From an uncultured Oxalobacter sp. (GTDB taxonomy: Bacteria; Pseudomonadota; Gammaproteobacteria; Burkholderiales; Burkholderiaceae_D), in assembly GCA_905202055.1 (NCBI GenBank), contig CAJKQK010000032.1:1-21575 (forward strand): a stretch of 21,575 bases of DNA, in the 5' to 3' direction. Numbering within the stretch: position 1 is the first letter of the stretch; every line of letters starts with the position of its first letter. A model generated the notes under the pieces. That model was given only the letters and a program-made list of their open reading frames with translations, made no database searches and was not told the origin of the DNA. A program made the translations under genes and the position numbers. Positions 8,373-14,996 of the stretch are shown here, one piece after another.

Positions 8373-8996
8373 ATGAATAAATTGCTTAAAGTTATTTTCG
8401 CTGCATCCGCAGTTGTTGCAGCTTCTGCTTCGGCACAGACCATGACCGAATATATGGCTAAAAAACCATACAGCGGTTATCTGCAGACCCAACGTGACAC
8501 CATTGTCCGCAGCGGCACAGGTCTCTGCTGGCATACCGGTTACTGGACCCCAGCTGATGCTGTTCCAGGTTGCGATGGTCCCTTGACCCAGCCAGCTGCA
8601 CCAGCTCCAGTTGCAGTAGCACCTGTTCCAACAGCTGAAAAAGTAACTTACGCTGCTGACGCATTCTTCGATTTCGACAAATCCATTGTCAAACCAGAAG
8701 GTAAAGCAAAACTGGACGAACTGATCAAAGCCCTCTCCGGTATGGATACCGAAGTTATCGTTGCCGTTGGTCACACCGACTGGATCGGTACCGATGCATA
8801 CAACCAGAAACTGTCCGAACGCCGCGCTAAAGCAGTCAAGGCATATCTGGTTTCCAAGGGTGTCCCTGCCAACAAGATCTTTACCGAAGGCAAAGGCAAA
8901 AAACAACCAATCGCCAGCAACAAGACCCGCGAAGGACGTGCTAAAAACCGTCGTGTTGAAGTCGAAGTTGTTGCAAACCGCGGCGCACAATCCTAA
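8373..8996 (+). CDS. Short OmpA-family peptidoglycan-binding outer membrane protein
   Basis: The 207-residue precursor begins with a signal peptide (MNKLLK, hydrophobic core, ASA-Q with predicted cleavage after Ala21). A short region of about 50 residues follows with a Cys pair (Cys52 and Cys67 in the GLCWHTGYWTPAD...GCDG segment), then a Pro/Ala/Val hinge (about 71-88) and a C-terminal OmpA-like domain. That domain shows FFDFDKSIVKPEG at 98-110 and GHTDWIGTDAYNQKLSERRA at 133-152, where the Asp and Arg positions bind diaminopimelate in peptidoglycan. There is no room for the eight-stranded barrel of E. coli OmpA and no lipobox Cys, so outer membrane anchoring is uncertain. AAGAGG 6 bases before ATG 8373 decides the start over the in-frame ATG at 8328. 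The strong leader and terminator suggest abundant, monocistronic expression. Confidence 0.9.
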   Translation: MNKLLKVIFAASAVVAASASAQTMTEYMAKKPYSGYLQTQRDTIVRSGTGLCWHTGYWTPADAVPGCDGPLTQPAAPAPVAVAPVPTAEKVTYAADAFFDFDKSIVKPEGKAKLDELIKALSGMDTEVIVAVGHTDWIGTDAYNQKLSERRAKAVKAYLVSKGVPANKIFTEGKGKKQPIASNKTREGRAKNRRVEVEVVANRGAQS

Positions 8997-9015
8997 TCGG
9001 ATTTTCGCCCAATGC

Positions 9016-9044
9016 AAAAACCCCGCTTCAAGCGGGGTTTTTTG
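9016..9044 (+). terminator. Rho-independent terminator after the OmpA-family gene
   Basis: CCCCGC (9021-9026), loop TTCAA, GCGGGG (9032-9037), followed by six T. Flanking A and T runs extend the stem. It lies 20-48 bases after the stop codon and should end most transcription before ubiG. Confidence 0.92.
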
Positions 9045-9055
9045 TTATCTGACGC

Positions 9056-9061
9056 TATAAT
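9056..9061 (+). promoter_or_regulatory. Candidate -10 of a ubiG-gph promoter
   Basis: A perfect TATAAT sits between the upstream terminator and ubiG. The matching -35 position falls inside the terminator stem and is poor. Transcription would start near 9068, only 17-23 bases before ubiG. Confidence 0.35.
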
Positions 9062-9084
9062 GATACTTTGTCGTTGACATCGAC

Positions 9085-9786
9085 ATGGTCATGAATCTCG
9101 ATACTTCTGAACTGAACAAATTCAATGCCATATCAGACAGCTGGTGGAACCCCAGGGGCAACTTCCGGCCATTGCACGCTATGAACCCTGTCCGGCTTGA
9201 CTGGATAAAAACCTATGCAAGCATTGAGAACAAGAATGTGCTCGACATCGGCTGCGGTGGTGGAATCCTGTCCGAATCACTGGCAAGAGAGAAAGCCGTG
9301 GTTACAGGAATCGATCTGGCGGCAAACGCCATCGAAACTGCGCATTCGCACAGCATTGAATCGAAACTGCCGATCCGTTATCTCATCTGTTCAGCAGAAG
9401 AACTTGCCGACAATGAACCAGCAAAATACGATGTCGTTACCTGTATGGAACTGCTGGAACACGTGCCCGATCCCTCTTCGATTGTCATGGCATGTTCCCG
9501 GCTGGTAAAACCGGGAGGAATGGTTTTCTTTTCGACGCTGAACCGGAACGTCAAATCGTTTTGTCATGCAATAATCGGTGCTGAATACATTCTTCGTTTA
9601 TTACCGAAAGGAACTCATGACTTCCAGCGTTTTCTGACTCCCGCCGAGCTTTCGCGTTTTGTTCGTTCAGCCGGGTTGTCAGTAACTGCCATAACAGGAG
9701 TGGCATGCGACTTGCAGGCAAAAAAATTCAGTCTCAGTAAAAACACCCAAATCAACTATATGCTTGCCTGTACCAAACAGGTCTGA
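9085..9786 (+). CDS. ubiG: Ubiquinone biosynthesis O-methyltransferase
   Basis: UbiG performs both SAM-dependent O-methylations of ubiquinone synthesis on polyprenylated phenol intermediates, at the inner membrane face. The 233-residue protein has the UbiG N-terminus (ELNKFNAISDSWWNPRG, about 9-25), SAM-binding motif I VLDIGCGGGILSE at 52-64, the acidic GIDLA segment, and post-motif II/III segments CMELLEHVPDP and LVKPGGMVFFSTLNR. Length is normal. Two starts are possible, ATG 9085 and ATG 9091, and neither has a clear Shine-Dalgarno; I kept the longer. It is followed 8 bases later by gph, the order typical of Burkholderiales. The nearby metK makes its cofactor, but no shared regulation is visible. 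Confidence 0.95.
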   Translation: MVMNLDTSELNKFNAISDSWWNPRGNFRPLHAMNPVRLDWIKTYASIENKNVLDIGCGGGILSESLAREKAVVTGIDLAANAIETAHSHSIESKLPIRYLICSAEELADNEPAKYDVVTCMELLEHVPDPSSIVMACSRLVKPGGMVFFSTLNRNVKSFCHAIIGAEYILRLLPKGTHDFQRFLTPAELSRFVRSAGLSVTAITGVACDLQAKKFSLSKNTQINYMLACTKQV

Positions 9787-9794
9787 TTCTTTCT

Positions 9795-10475
9795 ATGATG
9801 CCACCTTCCACACTCCTGAAAAAACCCAAAATCGTTCTGTTCGACCTGGATGGAACCCTTGCAGACTCAGCCCCTGATCTTGCTGCCGCCATCAATGCCG
9901 TCCGGATTGAAAGAGGATTGGACGCCGTTCCTTACGAACGACTTCGACCAGTAGCCTCGGCTGGAGCACCCGGCCTGATCAAGGCAGCTTTCCAGTTAAC
10001 ACAGCAGGACGCTTTATACGCCACACTGCGTGAACGTTTCCTGTTGTCATACGTAAATAACATTGCCGTCAGGACAACCCTGTTTGCAGGCATTCCGGAA
10101 CTGTTGAAACATTTGAGGGAAACCGGAATAGGCTGGGGTATCGTCACCAATAAGGTCAGCAGCCTGACTCATCCTCTCGTCAAAAAAATCGGACTGGAAG
10201 ATGCCGATTGCGTCATCTCAGGCGATACGGCAGCTCGTGCAAAGCCCTACCCTGACCCGCTTTTTGCGGCTGCAGATGCACTTAACGTCGCACCCGGGGA
10301 TTGCTGGTTTGTCGGCGACGACCTGCGGGATATCAGGGCAGGCAAATCAGCCGGCACCGCCACGATTGCTGCCAAGTGGGGATATTGCACCGACCCCGAG
10401 ACATGGAGCGCGGATTTCCTCGCAGAACATCCTTTGCAAATACTGGATCTGATCAATACTCTGCCAGCGACCTGA
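9795..10475 (+). CDS. gph: Phosphoglycolate phosphatase (HAD superfamily)
   Basis: Gph dephosphorylates 2-phosphoglycolate formed in DNA 3'-end repair or by oxygenase side reactions. The 226-residue protein has HAD motif I FDLDGTLADS at 16-25 with nucleophile Asp17 and acid/base Asp19, motif II around IVTNK, a Lys in the AKPYPDP segment (motif III) and motif IV VGDDLRDI. A helical cap lies between motifs I and II, as in the Gph/PGP subfamily. Start ATG 9795 is immediately followed by another ATG at 9798, and neither has an obvious Shine-Dalgarno; coupling to ubiG 8 bases upstream is probable. Family members vary in substrate, so phosphoglycolate specificity rests on similarity and conserved position beside ubiG. 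Confidence 0.9.
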   Translation: MMPPSTLLKKPKIVLFDLDGTLADSAPDLAAAINAVRIERGLDAVPYERLRPVASAGAPGLIKAAFQLTQQDALYATLRERFLLSYVNNIAVRTTLFAGIPELLKHLRETGIGWGIVTNKVSSLTHPLVKKIGLEDADCVISGDTAARAKPYPDPLFAAADALNVAPGDCWFVGDDLRDIRAGKSAGTATIAAKWGYCTDPETWSADFLAEHPLQILDLINTLPAT

Positions 10476-10500
10476 AAGCCATCCGTACTGTCACATAACA

Positions 10501-10527
10501 AAAAAGCCAGCTTCCCGCTGGCTTTTT
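10501..10527. terminator. Bidirectional rho-independent terminator between gph and metK
   Basis: AAAAAGCCAGC, loop TTCCC, GCTGGCTTTTT. The A and T tracts on both sides make it work for gph on the plus strand and metK on the minus strand. It lies 25 bases past the gph stop and 15 bases past the metK stop. Confidence 0.92.
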
Positions 10528-10542
10528 GTTGATTCAAAACGA

Positions 10543-11706
10543 TTACAGGCCTGCAGCTTTACGCAAATCGGCCGCTTTATCCGTTTTTTCCCAGGTGAAT
10601 TCCGGCTCATCACGACCGAAGTGTCCGTATGCAGCTGTCTTGACATAGCGAGGATGCAGCAGGTCAAGCATTTGCACAATACCCTTTGGACGCAAATCGA
10701 AATGATCGTTAACCAGAGCGGCGATCTTGCTGTCAGCGATAACACCGGTACCTTCGGTATTGATCGTGATATTGATCGGTCTGGCGACACCGATAGCATA
10801 GCTGACCTGAATCTGGCATTTTTTGGCCAGTCCGGCCGCAACGATATTCTTTGCGACATAACGTGCAGCGTAGGCGGCAGAACGGTCTACCTTGCTGGGA
10901 TCTTTTCCGGAGAAAGCCCCCCCCCCATGTGGACAGGAACCGCCGTAGGTATCCACAATGATTTTACGGCCGGTCAAACCGCAGTCCCCCTGTGGACCAC
11001 CGATTACGAAACGGCCGGTCGGATTGACCAGATATTTGGTATCTTTCAGCCATCCGGCCGGGAGGACCGGCTTGATGATTTCCTCGATAACTGCTTCTTC
11101 AATCTGTTTGTGTTCAACTTCAGGTGCATGCTGGGTCGACAAGACGATCGTTTCAGCTGCAACCGGTTCTCCATCGACATAACGCAATGTGACCTGTGAT
11201 TTGGCATCCGGACGCAACCAGGCAATACGGCCATCCTTGCGCAACTGGGACTGGCGTTCTACCAGCCTGTGGGCATAATAAATGGCGGCAGGCATCAGTT
11301 CAGGCGTTTCATCGCAGGCGTAACCGAACATCAGGCCCTGATCCCCGGCCCCCTGATCCAGATCGATACCGCGGCCTTCATCGACGCCCTGGGCGATATC
11401 GGGGGACTGTTTGTCATATCCGACCAGCACAGCACAACCACGATGGTCGATACCGTAATCGTTATTGTCGTAACCGATACGCTTGATGGTATCGCGAGCT
11501 ACGGAAATATAGTCGATATTGGCTGTCGTGGTAATTTCACCGGCCAGAACAACCAGTCCGGTATTACACAAGGTTTCAGCTGCCACACGGGCATAAGGAT
11601 CCTGTTCCAGAATGGCGTCCAGAATGGCATCGGAAATCTGGTCGGCAACTTTGTCGGGATGTCCTTCAGAAACCGATTCGGAAGTAAAGAGATAATCTTG
11701 AGACAT
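10543..11706 (-). CDS. metK: S-adenosylmethionine synthetase
   Basis: MetK makes S-adenosylmethionine from methionine and ATP, with cleavage of the triphosphate intermediate. The 387-residue protein starts MSQDYLFTSESVSEGHPDK, with catalytic-type His16. It contains the signature GAGDQGLMFGYA at 119-130 and the phosphate-binding loop GGGAFSGKDPSKVDRSAAY at 261-279. The frame extends 13 codons upstream, but ATG 11706-11704 preceded by GGAG at a 5-base spacing is clearly the start. The gene is monocistronic: bidirectional terminator downstream, its own promoter upstream, and a structured leader that I read as a SAM-II riboswitch. Feedback by its own product is therefore the expected control. Confidence 0.97.
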   Translation of the reverse strand: MSQDYLFTSESVSEGHPDKVADQISDAILDAILEQDPYARVAAETLCNTGLVVLAGEITTTANIDYISVARDTIKRIGYDNNDYGIDHRGCAVLVGYDKQSPDIAQGVDEGRGIDLDQGAGDQGLMFGYACDETPELMPAAIYYAHRLVERQSQLRKDGRIAWLRPDAKSQVTLRYVDGEPVAAETIVLSTQHAPEVEHKQIEEAVIEEIIKPVLPAGWLKDTKYLVNPTGRFVIGGPQGDCGLTGRKIIVDTYGGSCPHGGGAFSGKDPSKVDRSAAYAARYVAKNIVAAGLAKKCQIQVSYAIGVARPINITINTEGTGVIADSKIAALVNDHFDLRPKGIVQMLDLLHPRYVKTAAYGHFGRDEPEFTWEKTDKAADLRKAAGL

Positions 11707-11715
11707 AAAAACTCC

Positions 11716-11755
11716 AAAAAAGGGCCAAATTGCGATCGCAGCCAATTTCGAAGCC
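11716..11755 (-). terminator. Candidate attenuator (terminator-like hairpin) in the metK leader
   Basis: On the minus strand GGC (11755-11753) can pair with GCC (11725-11723), and AAATTG (11748-11743) with CAATTT (11732-11727). The loop holds the palindromic GCGATCGC, and the structure is followed by a C and six T (11721-11716), directly before the metK Shine-Dalgarno. The hairpin has an internal loop and a weak A/T part, so its strength is uncertain. An alternative hairpin at 11744-11775 uses the same bases and would prevent it. Confidence 0.5.
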
Positions 11756-11775
11756 TGCGACGCTTTAGCGAAATT
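11744..11775 (-). promoter_or_regulatory. Candidate antiterminator hairpin in the metK leader
   Basis: On the minus strand AATTTCG (11775-11769) pairs with CGAAATT (11750-11744), and AAGC (11765-11762) with GCTT (11754-11751). That gives 11 base pairs with a 3-base bulge and a 7-base loop. It consumes the 3' strand of the SAM-II-like pseudoknot and the 5' arm of the attenuator, so it should exclude both. Confidence 0.5.
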
Positions 11776-11814
11776 TATAAGCCGCTTCGCAAGTTGTCTG
11801 TTAACTCAGCGGCA
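11761..11814 (-). promoter_or_regulatory. SAM-II riboswitch aptamer upstream of metK
   Basis: Read on the minus strand, the leader contains the ordered conserved blocks of the SAM-II aptamer. These are P1 5' strand GCCGCT (11813-11808), loop GAGTTAAC (consensus GATTTAAC) at 11807-11800, TTGCGA (11792-11787), P1 3' strand AGCGGC (11786-11781), TATAAAT (11779-11773) and GCTAAAG (11769-11763). P1 pairs perfectly over 6 bp. The loop segment TTGCGA pairs with the downstream TCGC block to make the H-type pseudoknot P2 (four Watson-Crick pairs, one U-U, then U-A). The predicted transcription start is at or next to the first aptamer base. SAM binding would stabilise the pseudoknot and lower metK expression. 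The match is from memory of the family; a covariance search was not possible. Confidence 0.83.
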
Positions 11815-11819
11815 TCGTT

Positions 11820-11847
11820 ATTCTACGCCGAATTGCTTCGTTGACAA
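11820..11847 (-). promoter_or_regulatory. Sigma70 promoter of metK
   Basis: On the minus strand TTGTCA (11847-11842), a 16-base spacer and TAGAAT (11825-11820), each 5 of 6 to consensus. The expected start is about 11815-11813, giving a leader of about 107 bases that begins with the SAM-II aptamer. Confidence 0.65.
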
Positions 11848-12103
11848 GCGTATACATTCCAGGCAAATCAACAATTGGGCTGAACCGAGCCATCTTTTTC
11901 TCATTTCACACGAAAATTCATGATTTATTCACTATAAAACAGGGCATTATCACCGAAGGCCAAACGTTAAATGTGAAACTCCTCCCACAAATTTGATATC
12001 ATCTTCTTTTCTGTAATTTGACTTATTTGCAATTGATTTCGGCCTGAACAAGTACTTCACGTATGTTGACTTCCACAAAAGCCTCAATCAGACAGGATAA
12101 AAC

Positions 12104-12982
12104 ATGAGGCTGTTCATTTTCATTTTATGGTTGCTCCACTGGCTGCCACTGCCTGTATTGGGTCGTCTGGGCAAACTGATAGGGACGATCTCATTTTATG
12201 CTTTGTCCCGACGCCGGAAAATCACCCTGACCAACCTGAACCTGTGCTTTCCGGATATGTCTGAAGCCGAGCGCTACAAGATCGCCAGAGAACACTTCCA
12301 GAATTATGGACGCAGCATACTGGAGCGCAGCATACTCTGGTGGGGTTCTGTTGAAAGAGTGAAAAAACTCATAGTCGTCGATCCTGTTTTTCCGATGGAT
12401 GAAGTCAGGGCAGGTCCTGTCATTTTCTTGTGCCCGCATTTCGTCTGCCTTGAAATGGCCGGCGTCGTCATTACCCTGAATACTCCGGGTTGTTCCATTT
12501 ACATGAAACAATCCAACCCGACGTTCGATGAGCTTTTACGTAAAGGCCGAATGCGTTTTAACGATGACATCATTCTGCTGTCACGCGATGCCGGCATCAA
12601 GCCCATCGTTCGCGCCCTTCATAAAAATATACCGTTCATGATGCTGCCGGATCTGGATTTCGGGACAAGAGATGCGGCGTTCGTTCCTTTCTTCGGGGAA
12701 CCTGCCGCCACCCTGCTGGCTCCGGCACGGCTTGCTGCTGTCACCCATGCAAAAGTCATTCCGATGATCACGACGTTCCTGCCCAACTACAAGGGTTGGA
12801 AAGTCACGATTTACCCTCCGTTTGAGGATTTTCCCGGCAAGGATATGATCGAAGCAACCAGACGGGTCAATGAATTCATCGAACAGAGGATTCTTGAAAC
12901 ACCTGCTGAATATCTGTGGACCCACCGTCGTTTCAAAACCCGGCCGGAGGGTCGCCCCATGATTTATGAGGATAACGACTAG
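12104..12982 (+). CDS. LpxL/HtrB-family lysophospholipid or lipid A acyltransferase
   Basis: These enzymes transfer a secondary acyl chain, usually laurate or myristate, to Kdo2-lipid IVA at the inner membrane. The 292-residue protein has an N-terminal hydrophobic anchor (about 3-33), NLNLCFPDMS at 44-53 and a catalytic HX4E at His112-Glu117 (CPHFVCLEM). Further segments are PDLDFGTRDAAFVPFFG and a C-terminal PAEYLWTHRRFKTRP typical of the family. AGGA 6 bases before ATG 12104 supports the start. Position between metK and dapF is the usual Burkholderiales arrangement, where one or two lpxL-like genes occur; here there is one. Which acyl chain and position it uses cannot be told from sequence, so I give no symbol. 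Confidence 0.9.
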   Translation: MRLFIFILWLLHWLPLPVLGRLGKLIGTISFYALSRRRKITLTNLNLCFPDMSEAERYKIAREHFQNYGRSILERSILWWGSVERVKKLIVVDPVFPMDEVRAGPVIFLCPHFVCLEMAGVVITLNTPGCSIYMKQSNPTFDELLRKGRMRFNDDIILLSRDAGIKPIVRALHKNIPFMMLPDLDFGTRDAAFVPFFGEPAATLLAPARLAAVTHAKVIPMITTFLPNYKGWKVTIYPPFEDFPGKDMIEATRRVNEFIEQRILETPAEYLWTHRRFKTRPEGRPMIYEDND

Positions 12983-13027
12983 GCTCCTGCTGTTACATTT
13001 CCAATCTGGCTCATCCGCGTTCAACAT

Positions 13028-13891
13028 ATGAAACTGAAATTCACGAAAATGCATGGTGCAGGAAACGATTTCATCGTTTTGAATGCCATCGATCAAGTTA
13101 TCAATCTGACCCCGGAACAATATCGTTTTCTGGCCGACAGACGCTACGGCATTGGTGCCGATCAAATTCTTCTGGTCGAGAAACCGGATAATCAGGATAT
13201 CGATTTCAAATACCGGATTTTCAATTCCGATGGCGGTGAAGTGGAACAGTGTGGAAACGGTGCCCGTGCTTTCGCGAAATTCGTGACTGAGTCCGGTTTG
13301 ACCCGGCAAAACCCGATCAGGGTTGAAACCAGAGTCGGCATTATTGAATTGCATCTGCAAGAGGACGGCAGTGTCACTGTCGATATGGGAAAACCTGTTT
13401 TCGAAACATCCAGAATTCCTTTTTTGACAAAAGGACTGGGAAGCGATGAAATCGGTTCAGACACCATCTGGTATTTGATTCTGGATACAGGAGGTATCAG
13501 AAAATCCATACCGATATCCGTTGTCTCCATGGGTAACCCTCATGCGGTTCAACTTGTTGACGATGTCGATCGTGCCCCTGTCGCAGACGAAGGCCCCCTG
13601 ATAGAAAATCATGAGCGCTTTCCTGAACGCGTCAATGCCGGTTTTATGGAAATTCTGGACAGACACTCCATAAAACTGCGGGTTTACGAAAGAGGTGCAG
13701 CGGAAACCCTGGCATGCGGAACTGGTGCCTGCGCAGCAGTCGTTTCCGGAATTCGCAGAAAGCTGCTGGACTCGCCGGTGACCGTCAAGGCACGCGGGGG
13801 AGAATTGAAAATTGCCTGGGCCGGAGAAGGACATAATGTGATCATGTCCGGACCGGCAATTATCGTTTTTAATGGCGAAATCAACTTGTGA
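13028..13891 (+). CDS. dapF: Diaminopimelate epimerase
   Basis: DapF interconverts LL- and meso-diaminopimelate, supplying peptidoglycan cross-linking and lysine synthesis. The 287-residue protein begins MKLKFTKMHGAGNDFIVLN and has both active-site cysteines: Cys75 in EQCGNGARAF and Cys230 in LACGTGACAAVV, which act as the two-base pair. Length is slightly above the usual 270-280. The start ATG 13028 has no clear Shine-Dalgarno and lies 45 bases after the acyltransferase stop. The same-strand layout and the 6-base gap to ppk2 point to one transcript. The neighbouring OmpA-family protein binds the diaminopimelate this enzyme helps supply, but that is biology, not visible coregulation. Confidence 0.96.
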   Translation: MKLKFTKMHGAGNDFIVLNAIDQVINLTPEQYRFLADRRYGIGADQILLVEKPDNQDIDFKYRIFNSDGGEVEQCGNGARAFAKFVTESGLTRQNPIRVETRVGIIELHLQEDGSVTVDMGKPVFETSRIPFLTKGLGSDEIGSDTIWYLILDTGGIRKSIPISVVSMGNPHAVQLVDDVDRAPVADEGPLIENHERFPERVNAGFMEILDRHSIKLRVYERGAAETLACGTGACAAVVSGIRRKLLDSPVTVKARGGELKIAWAGEGHNVIMSGPAIIVFNGEINL

Positions 13892-13897
13892 GGGAAC

Positions 13898-14764
13898 ATG
13901 AATATTGATACTGAACTTTTCCGCGTTCTGGACGATGCCGACATCGACCTGAAAGACACTCCTACCATTATCAAACCGTTCTATCGTTCCAAAAAGGATT
14001 ACCGCAATATACTGGACGAAGACACAGTTGAATTGCGTGATCAGCAAAGTGTCTTGAATGCGTCAGGACAATACTCGCTTCTCATCATTTTTCAGGCTAT
14101 GGATGCGGCAGGCAAAGACGGCGCGATCAAACACGTCATGTCCGGCGTCAATCCGCAAGGCTGTCACGTCCACAGTTTCAAGGTTCCAACCGAAGCTGAA
14201 CTCAAACACGATTTTTTATGGCGATGTGTCCAGCAGCTGCCTGAACGGGGAGAAATCGGTATCTTCAACCGTTCCTATTATGAAGACGTACTGGTTGTTC
14301 GCGTTCATCCGGAAATTCTGGCAAAACAGAAACTTCCCGATATGAAACCCGGAGAGGATTTATGGGAACAACGCTATGAATCCATCCGCAATCTGGAAAA
14401 ACATCTTCACAGGAACGGTACCAGAATCATCAAGTTTTATCTGCATCTCTCCAAAGACGAGCAACGCAAACGCCTTCTGGAACGTATCGATATTCCGGAT
14501 AAAAACTGGAAGCTCAGCCTTGGCGACTTCGAGGAGAGGAAATACTGGGACAAATACATGGATGCATTCGAAAAGTGCCTGTCAGCCACCTCGACAGAAG
14601 AATGCCCGTGGTACATCATTCCGGCCGATGACAAAAACAACGCGCGCCTCATCATCTCTTCCATTATTCTGAAGACAATCAAGGACCTGAAACTTTCCTA
14701 TCCACACGCTACCAGGAAGCATTATCACCAGCTGGAAGAGCTCCGTAAAAAACTGGAAGAATAA
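13898..14764 (+). CDS. PPK2-family polyphosphate:nucleotide phosphotransferase
   Basis: PPK2 enzymes move phosphate between inorganic polyphosphate and nucleotides. The 288-residue single-domain protein has Walker A-like FQAMDAAGKDGAIKHVMSG at 65-83, then NPQGCHVHSFK, and Walker B-like GIFNRSYYEDVLVVRVHPE at 121-139, followed by a helical lid region. GKDGAIKHVMSGVNPQG-type text resembles the class III group, which accepts both AMP and ADP, more than the ADP-specific class I; this class call is from memory. Start ATG 13898 is supported by GAGGG overlapping the dapF stop (TGAGGG), with a 6-base gap, so coupling to dapF is likely. A strong terminator follows. The presence of ppk1 elsewhere cannot be judged. 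Confidence 0.92.
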   Translation: MNIDTELFRVLDDADIDLKDTPTIIKPFYRSKKDYRNILDEDTVELRDQQSVLNASGQYSLLIIFQAMDAAGKDGAIKHVMSGVNPQGCHVHSFKVPTEAELKHDFLWRCVQQLPERGEIGIFNRSYYEDVLVVRVHPEILAKQKLPDMKPGEDLWEQRYESIRNLEKHLHRNGTRIIKFYLHLSKDEQRKRLLERIDIPDKNWKLSLGDFEERKYWDKYMDAFEKCLSATSTEECPWYIIPADDKNNARLIISSIILKTIKDLKLSYPHATRKHYHQLEELRKKLEE

Positions 14765-14820
14765 TCTTTTCCCTCTTCGAAAACGTTTTTCACCGGAAAC
14801 AGCTGAATTCCTTTTCAGTG

Positions 14821-14853
14821 AAGGCCAAATCGTCGAACCGGTTTGGCCTTTTT
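14821..14853 (+). terminator. Rho-independent terminator after ppk2
   Basis: AAGGCCAAA (14821-14829) pairs perfectly with TTTGGCCTT (14842-14850) around a 12-base loop, followed by further T to 14853. It ends the acyltransferase-dapF-ppk2 transcript. Confidence 0.88.
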
Positions 14854-14922
14854 CATACACTCACCTGAAAAACCAGAATTTCCGGCAAAAAATATTGTCC
14901 TGAATTAATTTTCAAAATAATT

Positions 14923-14941
14923 GAGAATAATTTTCATTATC
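14923..14941. promoter_or_regulatory. Fur-box-like operator
   Basis: GAGAATAATTTTCATTATC matches the 19-base Fur consensus GATAATGATAATCATTATC at 15 positions by eye, with near-dyad symmetry. It lies about 345 bases before ahpC, farther than usual, and after the ppk2 terminator. Its target could be an ahpC promoter with a long leader, or an unannotated small transcript. AT-rich context raises the chance of a random match. Confidence 0.45.
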
Positions 14942-14996
14942 ATTCCCAATCAAAAACATATCTTCGGGCAAATTCTCAATCTTTTTTGCTCATCAA

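Larger units (their letters stand above)
11707..12103. other. Divergent intergenic region between metK and the acyltransferase gene
   Basis: The metK half (11707-11847) is filled by a ribosome binding site, attenuator, SAM-II aptamer and promoter. The other half (about 11848-12103) is AT-rich and must contain the promoter of the plus-strand acyltransferase-dapF-ppk2 run. A TATAAA is readable near 11932-11937, but no -35 at a usual distance convinced me. No small gene is supported. Confidence 0.6.

Noticed and set aside
8355..9017. Minus-strand frame of 220 codons over the OmpA-family gene
   Set aside because: It would run through the strong plus-strand terminator and is Cys/Trp/Phe-rich in the way of an antisense shadow.
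11707..11745. Longer metK start
   Set aside because: The 13 added codons lie inside the leader hairpins and replace the normal N-terminus; GGAG is correctly spaced for ATG 11706.
12581..13360. Minus-strand frame of 259 codons over the acyltransferase gene and dapF
   Set aside because: Antisense to two clear genes with intact catalytic motifs. The translation shows no recognisable domain.
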